Shown here in pieces: positions 33,041 through 44,248 of a stretch of 64,000 bases of DNA. The DNA comes from Lasioglossum baleicum (taxonomy: Eukaryota; Arthropoda; Insecta; Hymenoptera; Halictidae): positions 5,642,001 through 5,706,000 of the forward strand of contig NC_134932.1 in NCBI RefSeq assembly GCF_051020765.1, read 5' to 3'. Under the pieces are notes generated by a model, which saw only the letters and a list, made by a program, of their open reading frames with translations, searched no databases and was not told the origin of the DNA. A program made the position numbers and the translations under genes. Numbering within the stretch: the first letter of the stretch is position 1; each line of letters begins with the position of its first letter.

Positions 33041-35297
33041 GCTGCAAATAAGTAGGGCTAATACAACTTTGAAAATTGATTAACATCCCAAGAAAAATTG
33101 TTTCCGACAAAAAGATTCATAAAGCTCACTTTTTTATCTGCTACGCGAGAATCGCCCGTTGAATAAATTACCTTCCAGTAAGAATCCATCAAGACCTTCG
33201 CTCCCAGCTAGTAAACAAAATGTATCGAGAGTCAATACTGCTCTCTTCACTGACCCACTGCACATTCGACTCCAGGGCAGGGTCGGGTGCCCCAGCGCGT
33301 TCGTATTATAGTTTACGGCTCGGCGGCGGGTCTTGTGGAAACGCGAAAACCGCGGGCGGAGGCTCGGCCGTCGCCAACAGGAAACATAACACGAGATGAA
33401 GACGTTTACGGTCGTTTCATTATGTTAATTCCACGATGGGACAGCCATTATGTCCAGCGCTCCGTGCCGCCACGCGAAAAGAAGCGTCGTCGGCCGTTTC
33501 CCTGAGACTTCGCGCGCGAATAAAACACGAAACTCTCTCACCTGGTTACATTTTATCATCGTTGGTTTCCACGATCAGCCTCGCAATGAATAATTCATGT
33601 TACTAATTAGTCGAGGTTCGATGTATCGGCGCCCCGGCCGCTGCCTATCATCGTCTTTGCCACGACTTTTGCCGGTTGCGATAACAGAGATTCGCGCACG
33701 AGACTCGAACGTTTACCAGCGAATTTAATAAGAATCAATTAATCCGAGATCGAAGCACTGCAGAAACGTTTACAGATTGAAACGTTTCGGTCGTGAAATG
33801 TCGGCGGTTCGTGTCGATCGAACGTGGAAACACGATGCACTGGGTGGCTCGAATAGAAAACGTAACAGATCGAGATCTGTCCGGGAAGATTAGTCTCACA
33901 AAATATGGAAATCGTATGCTAATAATATCGGTGTTCCATTACCGATCGCTGTCAACAAGGTGACAGAATCGATTTGGAAAAAGGCTGATAGCCAGGGTCT
34001 ACCCGTAGCATGCATAAATTTCAATCCATTACGTTTTATTATCCGAGACGCGGAGTACACGATTTCCAGCGAAATTCCATATTCATGGACAGGCCACCGG
34101 TACGCGTTTCCTCGCGAACAGATTTTCTCATACACGGACGCCATGCCGGTGTTTTTTATTTTCCCCCTCGATTCCCTCGGTCGTAACAGCGAAAGTCCAC
34201 GTATCCCCTGGATAGCCTTAATTGCCATCTCTAGCATGCGAAACACATCTCGTTAGCAACCCCGTGATTGCACTATCTGGACATTTATCATGTGAAATGC
34301 TCGCAATTTGTGTTTTGTTTGGTCGAAGGGTCTTCCTGCTTGCTCGTCGCGTCGCAGATTTTGTAATACCTTGTAATCGCCGGAGCTTGAATGCAACTTT
34401 ACGGCTGCAACTTTTGTTGCACAAGATAACAATTAGTCGAAGCAGTGCCGGAAATGTGCTGCGTGTTGTACGAAGTCATTATGAAGCACTTAAGTTGTGC
34501 TGATTCGTAGATAATTTATGTTCACAGCTATTCGTGTACTTTAAATTAATTATTGATTGAATCATTCAGTTGCCAAACGATTAAGACGTGAAATTATAGG
34601 CGTATTTGCTACTCCGTTTTCAGCGAATATCGAGACAAGCTCTTTCGTGCAACGAGCATCATAAAATCGAGTATAGCAAGGGTTCGACTCGACCTTCAGT
34701 CGAACATGAGACGGACGACCGTGTAATCGAATTTTGTACGCTTCCGAGCAATCGATTTCGATAAACGGCACGGCGCAAAGTGTGAGAGCACCGAGTTGAT
34801 TGAACGAGAGGGGGTCTTGTCGAAGAATGATATTGAGTTAATTGTCGATTCCTCTGCCCCGACTCCTTCTACATCGATCGGACAATATCCTATAACAAAT
34901 TGTGTCCCCTCGTCCAAAGGCAGCAGGAAATTTCATTATAAATATTCTCGAAACGAACGGTTCGAGCTATTACTTGAAAGTATCCACAAGAGGAGGAGCG
35001 TAATAACCAGAATATTAGTAAAAGGTTAATATCGTAGAGCGGAATGTGGTATAATTTAAAATACACAGAACTAGTTTTCTTGAAAAATGACAGACATTTT
35101 TCCTACAGAATGGAGAATACATCTTCATAAAATTGAAATTCGTGCACATAAGTTTGCTTTTAACCTGCTTACGCACTGTTAGAAGCCATTTTGAGGTATT
35201 TTTCAATTGCGCTCACGGAGTTCCTTACTTGGAACTTATGTGTGATAACATTACATTGACGCTACACACTTTTAACTTAAAAATATTGATATTAAAA
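33041..35297. other. Non-coding DNA
   Basis: No supported exon. The 33.3-33.9 kb part is C+G-richer. Two overlapping frames near 33.9-34.25 kb (about 100-116 codons on opposite strands) were inspected and show no domain. Confidence 0.35.
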
Positions 35298-35700
35298 GGG
35301 GGTGGACTCCTTTTTGCAGGCTTGCAAGGGTGCGGGATACGCCTTCTCGTTTTTCGATAATACAAACACAGGGCTTTTCAGTAGTTAAAAACGCTAGAGA
35401 TAAAAGATCGATCTAGGGTGCTTTCTCCCTCAAAAGTCCCATTTTTTTCGTTTACAAGGCGTAATTTGCATTATTCGGAAGCATACAACTGCGCATGTAG
35501 CTATTTTACTAGTTACATGCTTCCGAATAATGCAAATTACGCCTCGTAACCGAAAAAATAGGACTTTTCAGGGAGATAGCGCCCTAGATCGATCTTCCAT
35601 CTAGCGTTTCTGACTAGCGAAAAACCCCGTGCTTGTATCATCGAGAAATGAGAAGGCGAATCCCGCACCCTTGCAATCCTGGAACCGAGTCTACCGCCTT
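35298..35700. mobile_element. ~400-bp palindromic element
   Basis: The left arm runs GGGTGGACTCC, GCAAGGGTGCGGGATACGCC, GATCGATCTAGGG and GGCGTAATTTGCATTATTCG. It is mirrored by CGAATAATGCAAATTACGCC, CCCTAGATCGATC, GGCGAATCCCGCACCCTTGC and GAGTCTACCGCC. The centre is about 35 bp around 35,500. The arms are diverged by substitutions and small gaps. No transposase. Confidence 0.9.
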
Positions 35701-37478
35701 ACGGAGAGCGACTGGAAACTGAAAATTCCTCAACTTGGAAAGTTCGAAAATCAAGGGAGGAGGGGCGAATTTTGTGGGTGACTCTTTAGTGTCCGGACGC
35801 TTTTTGGACCCAGTGTAGTTGTCGTTTTTCGAGACGACTCGCGGGGCGAGCATGTTCCCCGAATGGAAATAAATGCCGCGTAGAGCAAAGGTACGAGAGA
35901 ACGGGCTCACGATGGCTCTCGTGTTCGTGTTCGTATGTAAGGTACGTGTAAGGTACGTAGGTGCGTGAAGTGGCCGGCTGGTTGGCGCCATTCGGTCCTC
36001 CGCGTATCGGCGGAACGCGTAATAAACGTAATATCGTAGAGGCCGATACGACTCATGCATTACGCTCCGTTACGAGTCGAACCCGAGGGATTATATCTTC
36101 CTCGGCCGGTTAATCGGCGTATCACAATCCGATCCCACGACGTGGGGAGGCCTACCGACGATTTATAACGCGTTCGAGGCTATTCGTTCCTGTTTGTACT
36201 TCAGGGGAATCACTTCCCTTCTAATGAACGCTGTCCATGCCCGGTCGCGGGCATTACGAGAAATCATACTGCCCGGACCTTCGGAAACCCAATGGGAATT
36301 TGTGGAGGTTCTTCCCGAGAAACTTAGACGCTTAACAGCGCGAGGTGCACAGGATTTGTGGCGGCTCCGGGCTCGTTTCGATGAAAAACGACGCCATCGC
36401 ATCGTCCTATAGCCTCCCCTATCCAAATTAAGAGGAGATGCAACGCAGGAAAATCGACTAACATTTCAACATTCTTTTCTAGAAAACTATTAGCTACAGA
36501 AGTTCATTATTTCATAGTCACAAAGGTAAATAGAAAAGAATGTTGCATTAATATGTATTAAGATTAATAAAAGAAGAGAGAACTTTCTACTTGGTTTCTG
36601 CATCCTGTAATTAATGATGACAATTTTTATTTTGAAAATTAGCCTACAGATTTCAGAGTATACATATATGTATGTCGAAAAGGTGTCGCTGAATTTTCCG
36701 AGTTCGAGCGTTCGCGGCGAGGCAGGAACGAGCCTGGTCGGTTACCAGACTGGACCCGCGAATCGAATAATTTATAGTCGTTGGTTTTTCGTGATTACGC
36801 TCGCGGCGCCATCGGTACAGCCAGTGTAACGATAGAAAACGGGTGGGACAAGACACGGATCGTGGTCACGGGTCCGATAACGCCGCGGGAGTTCGCGATA
36901 CATTCTTCTTTACTGCAACGACACCGTAATCTGGGAATCTCGGCGATAAATCCTCAACTATTCCGGGATCAAACGCCGACCGGACACCGGGCCGAGTTAT
37001 TGGCAATTTTCTCGTAATTTATGCACGCGTCGTTTCGCGTCGCGGCTGTATCCGTACCTCTGATTACGCCGTGTTGCGGCGGCGGTTCTTTATCAACCAG
37101 CCATTACGGGTCCACCGTCCCCAGCCGATATTTATACCGCGGATTTGTATAAAGAGCGACGCGCGGCTCGTTATTTTCGGTTCGGTATTATTCGACGACC
37201 CCATTCTAGCCGAGCTGCCGTGCATTTTCGACAAGGTGAATGCACGTGCCCGCGGCCAGTGATTAATCGGCGCTCCGTACATCGTTGGCCATTATCCAAT
37301 CCGCGACGCTGGCGCCAGTCATAAATTAATAGTTTCCGCGAAACCCCAAGGACCCACCCTTCCCGCACATCGTCGGAACTAACCGTTTCACTATACATAT
37401 TGTAGTACAATCAGGCAAAAAAATTATAATAATGTTACTAATGCAATACAATACACTGGACTGTAATTTTGCATCACA
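35701..37478. other. Non-coding DNA, partly C+G-rich
   Basis: Open frames on both strands at 36.16-36.43 kb and 36.78-37.4 kb overlap one another and have no recognisable domain or splice context. The composition of these patches (CGCG and GCCG words) resembles the CpG-rich patches near 30.5 kb and 33.4 kb. They could be regulatory, but no specific site is evident. Confidence 0.35.
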
Positions 37479-37480
37479 TA

Positions 37481-38060
37481 CAGGGTCTGTCCGGAAAGTA
37501 ATGCGACCACATTTCTTTTTTTTTAAATCTATTCAACATATGAGTACAATCCTTTAAAATTCTTCAAAGTAGGACCCTTGGGCGTCGACACATTTTTTCC
37601 AGCGCGATTTCCATGCTTCGTATGCTCCTTGAAAGGCGTTATCTGGAGCCTCTCGTAGTATGTACCCTCGTCGCAGCCTCGTCGAGCACTTCCAACCAAA
37701 ACTTTTCCGTAGATTACGGGGAAAACAGTAAACTGTACTTCTTACTTGGATCACAACAATTCTTCAACCCCCGTACAGTCCTGACTTGTCTCCTGCTGAC
37801 TTCTTCTTGTTTCCAAAAATTGAAAATGTGCTAAAAGGATGCCATTTTGAAAGCGTGGAACGCGTCAAAGATGATGTGACGTGGGTACTACGAGAGGTTC
37901 CAAAAAACGCCTTCCAGGGAGCATACGAAGCATGGAAATCGCGCTGGAAAATATGTGTCGACGTCCAAGGATCCTACTTTGAAGAAATTTATAGGTTTGT
38001 ATCCATATGTTTAATACATTTTTTTTTAATGTGGTTGTATTACTTTCCGGACAGACCCTG
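37481..38060. mobile_element. 580-bp palindromic mariner-family derivative
   Basis: The terminal inverted repeats are CAGGGTCTGTCCGGAAAGTA and its complement, each bordered by TA (37479-37480 and 38061-38062). About 190 bp at the left is an inverted copy of the element's own 3' end. The right arm keeps the transposase C-terminal coding text. Such head-to-head 3'-end structures arise by aberrant transposition or replication. It is non-autonomous because the N-terminal DNA-binding domain and most catalytic residues are absent. Confidence 0.92.
37771..38000 (+). pseudogene. Mariner transposase C-terminal remnant
   Basis: The frame reads PYSPDLSPADFFLFPKIENV, then KGCHFESVERVKDD, then NAFQGAYEAWKSRW and VQGSYFEE. 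PYSPDLxPxDFFLFP is the classic motif just before the third catalytic Asp region of mariner transposases, and the QG-SYFE end is typical of their C-termini. Sequence upstream of PYSPDL in the same frame is not transposase. A mirrored copy of the last ~45 codons lies at 37690-37555 on the minus strand (FQGAYEAWKSRWKKCVDAQG). Confidence 0.9.
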
Positions 38061-38062
38061 TA

Positions 38063-40126
38063 TCAGTTTTCAGTCACTTGGAACGTTACTTTCGATCTCG
38101 GTTTTCCCGGTACTTTGAAGCAACGATTGCGAACGGCGGATTAATCGCAGGTATGAGCACTACCATTCCGTGGAAATGCTCGTGTTTAAGGACGACTGTG
38201 CCTCCAAGGCGTGAGAGGTCTTATACCGTCGCAACCAGAAACGCTGGGACGACTAATGAAATATTTCTGACCGCAATGTTGGTCTTCATTCACCTGGAAA
38301 CACCGCGCGGCGCTACATTTCTCACGCGGTAATTACTCGCGGTTCAAGAACCTTCGTGGCTCCGGGCGGACGCGAACTGTCAACGATTCGTGAAGGAATT
38401 GGTATGCCACTTGGAAAGGTTTTCTACACCCAATAATCAACAACGTTGGCATTAGCGAAAAATTGGAGATATTTCACTTGGGATTTCCTGGCTTATAATT
38501 AGTGAAATTATTAAGGCGTTTTTGCTGGAGACTATTAAATCAATTAGGCCAGACTTTAACCAATACACTCTTGTCATTTTCACGAAATATTACACGTCAT
38601 GATCGCGTGTCACCTGTTCTTGATATAATAATAATGAATTAAGCATAAGTTGTTTGCTGAAGAAATGTCGTTTCACTATTTTTATCTTCGAGTCTAAAGT
38701 TTCATTTGGTAAACATGTACATATGTAGAGCTACTATTTTATGAGTTCTAGAATAATACTACATACCAAACTACCAAAAGCATGCTATATTGCTGGAGTT
38801 TGCAACTCGTATTCTATAAACCTTTAAGGTTTCACTGACTATTTACTGTTTTCCTTTAGTAAAAAAAAGTTTTCAGATATAACTGCTCCATTGCGAATGA
38901 AATAAGTGCTGAACACTTGAAATACAGTCTAGACAATTTTCGAAGCTAGTTAGTTATTCATAGCAAGGCATCGTTAGAACACGTTGCACAGTGAGAATAG
39001 CGTTTTAGAACTGTGTTACAATTCTACCTTGAGAGATATTAATGACCATTACTTCCCACATTACTCTGAAAATAAACACACCTCAGCACCAAGCAAAATA
39101 GGCATACAAAACCTACTTTGTGCTATGAAGACATTATAAATCAACAGCAGACGTTCATATATTTCTTTTAATTTTATGATCAAATTTCAAAGAGACGGGA
39201 TTGAACAGCGTAGAAATCGGAGCGAGAGAATTCTTTGAGATAAAAATTGAACTGTTTAATTATTCAGCAAACGCGCTCGGAAACGTTAGCGGATCGATGC
39301 AAACGACTTAATAATCGATCGAAGGGAATGAATGTGATCCAAGTGTTTCCTTGAAAAGCGTACAAGCATGCGGCAGATTGTAACGAACAAAAATCCGCAC
39401 TCGCTTCTGCTCGAGTAAGCAATCTTAAACTGTTGATCTCCCTGGCGTATCATAAATCAGCGGCAGTAGACCAAAATGGAAACGTGCTGTACAAGAGCTT
39501 CAGCAGCTGTACGGTATAGCGATTTAATGCGGCGCGCGTAATGCAGTCGGCTTCGCCGGCAAACAGGCTGCCAACGAATAATCGCGAACGTTAATTAAGA
39601 CTCGCGGTCGATTATGCGCGCCACGTAATCCTGCGGCGCGAGCGATGAATCCTCCTGGACGCGGGTTGGCACGGAGGATTAAGGGGACGAAAAGGGAAAA
39701 TTGGAATGCCAGCCACCCAGAAACTGCATGACTAGACTTGGCTGTATATTCGTGATGATGTAACGGGAGAAACCGCGGAGAGAGACCACACCCCGACGGC
39801 CACCGCAGCCACGTGCTCTGTTTCGTAAGATGCCGGGTTTTAGGCAAGGCCGTCACTATGTGGGATGATACTTGCTCCCCGTAAGGTATAGTCGGCGACG
39901 GTTTCGGCCGACATTAATCTCCCGTGTCCTTTTGCCGGGCGCCGGACCCTTGTCGGCGGATAAGCGAGCTCGATATGGCGACGCCATTGAAAAATGGGAC
40001 CACAGCATCATAAGTTTGCTCGAGCCAAAAAATAGGCTCGGCGATCTTATAATTAGATCTTCGTACACCTACGGTCACTCAGAAAAAAATCACTGTATCC
40101 AGTTCACTATACATAGTATGAAGTAA
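38063..40126. other. Non-coding DNA
   Basis: No recognised exon or repeat family. Open frames are short and overlapping. It is A/T-rich at 38.5-39.2 kb and C+G-rich at 39.5-40.0 kb. Confidence 0.35.
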
Positions 40127-40128
40127 TA

Positions 40129-40750
40129 GTCCCGTCAACGAAAAGTTGTAGAGGGAAATGGAAGGAATACAATTTTTAACTTTGGATCTTTGTTTGGCCT
40201 AGTTAGGAGGTAAAGTAAAGAGTCCCCTTTTTCGGTTTTCCGCTTATATCTCGGAAACTATGCGTCCTAGCGACAAGACCATTCTATACAAAATTAAAGC
40301 TGATAAAACGTGCCATAAGATTGATTGCATTCAATTTTTCCCTATTACGCATTGTTTCCGAGATATCCGTGCTCAAAGTTCACTAATTGTGCTGAAGAGT
40401 TAGCTAGTCAAATAAGGCTCTTCTTTTTCACAATTAGTGAAGTTTGAGCGCGGATATCTCGGAAACTATGCGTAATAGCGAAAAATTGAATGGAATCAAT
40501 CTTATGGTACATTTTGTCAGCTTTAATTTTGTATAGAATGGTCTTATCGCTAGAACACATAGTTTCCGAGATATAAGCGGAAACGCGACATAAGGGACCT
40601 CTTCTACGTGCCTCCCTGCACTCCGCTCACCTCCTAGGAGTAGGGACTTTTGGTATGTTTACCTCCTAACTAGTCCAAAGAGCCAAAGTTAAAAATTGTG
40701 TTCCTTCCATTTCCCTCTACACCCCCCTTATGAGCATTCATTGACTGGAC
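40129..40750. mobile_element. 622-bp palindromic Tc1/mariner-like element
   Basis: The ends GTCCCGTCAACGA and TCATTGACTGGAC are imperfect inverted repeats flanked by TA (40127-40128 and 40751-40752). Long inner arms pair: AGAGGGAAATGGAAGGAATA with its mirror near 40,700-40,725; CTTATATCTCGGAAACTATG with CATAGTTTCCGAGATATAAG; and GAGATATCCGTGCTCAAA with its complement around the centre near 40,410. No transposase. Confidence 0.9.
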
Positions 40751-40752
40751 TA

Positions 40753-43700
40753 TAACCAATCATAGTGATTCGCAGTGTCGTTTTATTTTGTTTCCACGTA
40801 CACCACCAGTTCTAGAATCTTGAAGACCTCGTGGTGGGAGTTATTAGTATGCAACGAACGAGGGTTCCGTGCAATCAGCGAGGTTCTACTGTACTATAAC
40901 TCAAAGCAATTTCTGGAGTCAAAATTTATTGCTCCCAGTAAATTATCCAATGTTAATCAAATCACTCTGTAACAAGCATGACAGCATCCGGAAGAAATGT
41001 GTCTCGCTTTACCCCGAATCCTCTGAAACCACAGGTGCTTCCAACGCAATCAAACACTCCGCATTCCGGCGGCTTCTAGCAACTAACAAATCGCAAAAAA
41101 TAGCCGGCCATTGGTTAGCAATAACAGTCTGGTTAACGTCGCGCTTTCGCAAAAGCCGCGGGAACCTTTACCGAGAAAGTAGCAGCGATTCATCAGCATA
41201 CTTAATCCGGCGATCTGCAGTCATGACGGCGTCCAGCACTGAATCACTCTCGATGCAGTTCGAGCGTTTACAGAATTCCATTTGACGATCTGCCGATGCA
41301 CGGGTTCGCGGGAATCGTGTCCGCGAATGAATTTTCAGCGGGACGGGTTCGGGTTTCGAGGCGAGGGCGGATCGCTACCGTGACTCAGCCTTGGCACCGA
41401 TACCACACCGGTGTCCATAAATTAGCATTCGGCAAACCTCGGCTATACCCAGAAGACCTTCGGCGACGGTCCTCTCCTCTGGTAATTTTAAAATTTCAAC
41501 GGCGTGCGACGCGTCACGCCGGTTCTTGGCCGGTGACGTCTGCCGCGTTCTTTCGCGGGCTAACTAACGCCGTAGACTTTACTACGCGGCCGTGACTCAC
41601 CGGCCAACAATCTCATTCATCGGAGAACGAGAATCGCGATAACCGCGTATAAACCGTGCTTTCGCAACGACGCACGCGGCTCTGCAATGTCGTTTCGCAG
41701 CGGGTCGAAAAAGTTTCGCTCTGGAGATTGAATGATCAGAGAAGTTCCACAATTTTCCTTTATACATAAAATTGTGTTTCTTCGACAATTCAATATGTAC
41801 ATCTTATAAATAGCTTAAGCTAGTAGGATATAGCAGCAATGTTTGTCGAAGTCGATTTTGAAGAAATCAAGTTTTAAGAAAGGTATTGGGAGATTTTGAG
41901 GATCAAAAATATTAGATAATCACAAATGTTCTTTCCCGTTTCCACCGTTTTACAAGCTGAGTGCCGCCAACGTTCGTAGTTCGCGGAATCAGACATTTTA
42001 TACGAAGGAAAAGTGTTTCAGCAATTCGCTGGACGCGATGATGCGTCTTCCTCTCACTCCTCATCTTCCTTTTCCTCAATTCCTCCTTTGCCGCGTTTCT
42101 TCGTGACTTGAGGAGATTTACTGTCCGTGTAATGCGAACCATATGAATTTCGGACGATAGGTTGCTTTCTGAAGGTCCGCTTAAATCGCACAACCTTGAA
42201 GATCTTCGTGCGAATACCCATTGTTTAATATCTTTATCGATTGAAAGATTCCTTTCAGTAAAAAGGAAACAGAAATCAATATTTATTACATTATCTTGTA
42301 ATTTACTTTGTACACCTGTGAATAACATTCTTATCTCATTTTTTCCACGAAGGAACCTCCCTATCAATGAAAGAAATATCCCGCCTACTCTAATTTCCAT
42401 AAAATTAAGTATGCAGATGTGTATGCATTAAACTCTTGGGTCTTATCATCAGATTTACGATTCTAATAATAAAAGTGCTGCATAAAATGTGATGTAAACC
42501 AGATCATCTTGAAGATATTCGGTGTATCATTTCCTGTGTCAGAGAGCACAGCGAAACACGCAAATCCTCCATTAAGTTTGTCCGAAGCAAATAATTATTC
42601 TACCCCAAGAATTATTCTCTTTTTATGCCAACTTTAAAAACGTTTGGCGTGTGTTAAATGTTGCGTGACTTCGTCGATTGATAAACCCACCCTCAAAAGT
42701 GAATTACGTCCAAGACGAAGTACATGTTAGGCACAGCTTTAACAGCCAAGTATTTCTCAACGAATTTTTCCACATTGATTTAGGTAATTGATCAACCAAG
42801 CATGGCACGAATTCGCGCACTTAATACTTATTTCGATCATCCTAGATCTGCTCGAGCCATTAGTTCTGTAGCAGATGCAGCATCGTTTATTTGAGTTCGC
42901 CCGATCCACTTAACTAGAAATGCATCTTGCGATTGCTTTTAGGAAACGAAGGTCATGCGGCGTTGGTTCGCGTGAAATCATTCGCGGAAATAGTGGCCGA
43001 ACGTCAACGGAAGTCCGCGTTTTTCTTTGATCTTGCACCCACGCTTCGACGGAACAGCCATGCTTCAAGTTGCACATCTCAGCGATGCTGAATGATTTCA
43101 TCCGTTATTTTGAATGCTCGGTCGTCAGTGGGTGGACAGTGTGAACATTTATAATGCGGTATCGATTGCGCCGATACGACCGATATATATTTGGTTTCGA
43201 ATGCGCCGGTGTGGTTACGCTTTGGAATAGTTGTTCGCAGAACGACGCTCAACTTGCTGAACCGGTGAGATTAACCGCAACGAAATGGCCATTTTCTTAG
43301 AACGCTAACATTAGAACAATTCTACATTAACATCGATCTCGTATCGTCTGAGACATATTCAGTTTCACAGCTCCTGCGATAGTGGCTTCGCTAAGAAAGT
43401 TGTTCTAGGAATAGAATAAAGCGATTACGATTCAGTACGAGGGTCAGCAAAATATTAAAATTGTCAATCTGGTACAGAACATACATAGCAAAATAACTCG
43501 GTGGTATTTTTGAGAAATTCCATTCAAATAGAAAATTAGAAAAAAGTCCCGTTTATATTTGACTGGCCCTCGATCGAGAGACACGTCAAAGAAAAGTATA
43601 AAACCGATCACGTTGAAAGTAGTTCCAAATCTGACCGGTCATTTCAAGAATGGCGAGAGACACGTTCGAAATGCTGTTTCGGCACGCGCGAGCGCATCGT

Positions 43701-44047
43701 TGTGATAGCTCGCGGCAGATTCGCACCAAAGATAGAGCTATTCGTCAGCGAGCCACGCTATTTTTCTCCTGTCTGGGTATAAATAGCTACAGACAATCCG
43801 TGTCAGCGGTTTGTGACCCACGGGCTGTTTTGAAACACTTTTATTTCTTCGACGCCGGTGAAAATAGCCGGCCATTTATTCCTGTGCCGTTTAACTGCCC
43901 TATATATTTTTGGCCCACTGTTTTACTAAACCTAAACATCCTGATAAATATACCGCGTGTAGGACTGCCTGGAACGGTATCGATCGGTCAGTCCCTGCCA
44001 TTCTTCGTCTTCGACCTTCATACAATTTCCATTGCATGTGTCATTAC
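40753..44047. other. Non-coding DNA
   Basis: Frames of 138 codons (40869-41285, plus) and 162 codons (42400-41912, minus, with a basic LLKSRRNAAKEELRKRK stretch) were examined. Neither shows a recognised domain or convincing splice context. The plus-strand frame 43650-44114 runs into the MITE at 44050 and is not a gene. Confidence 0.35.
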
Positions 44048-44049
44048 TA

Positions 44050-44246
44050 GACTGCGGATCTTTATGCAAAATAAAAATGGTCTGCATTCATTGTGGGCAG
44101 CAGGAATAATATAAAAATTGATTTCATCTCTTAACGACTTTGTTGAATTATGAACAAGATCACGACATTCTTGAATTTTTAAAATCTTTTATTGTTTTAT
44201 AATTTGCCCAACCAATTTTTTCATAAATGCATAAAGATCCGCAGTC
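44050..44246. mobile_element. 197-bp MITE, family A, copy 1
   Basis: The termini GACTGCGGATCTTTATGCA and TGCATAAAGATCCGCAGTC are perfect 19-bp inverted repeats flanked by TA on both sides (44048-44049, 44247-44248). The interior is A/T-rich and non-coding. TA duplications suggest mobilisation by a Tc1/mariner-type transposase. Confidence 0.9.
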
Positions 44247-44248
44247 TA

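Noticed and set aside
41912..42400. 162-codon minus-strand frame with a basic helix-like stretch
   Set aside because: No basic leucine zipper heptads or other motif, A/T-rich codons, and an open frame opposite.
43650..44114. 154-codon plus-strand frame
   Set aside because: Its 3' part is MITE sequence and the rest has no recognisable domain.
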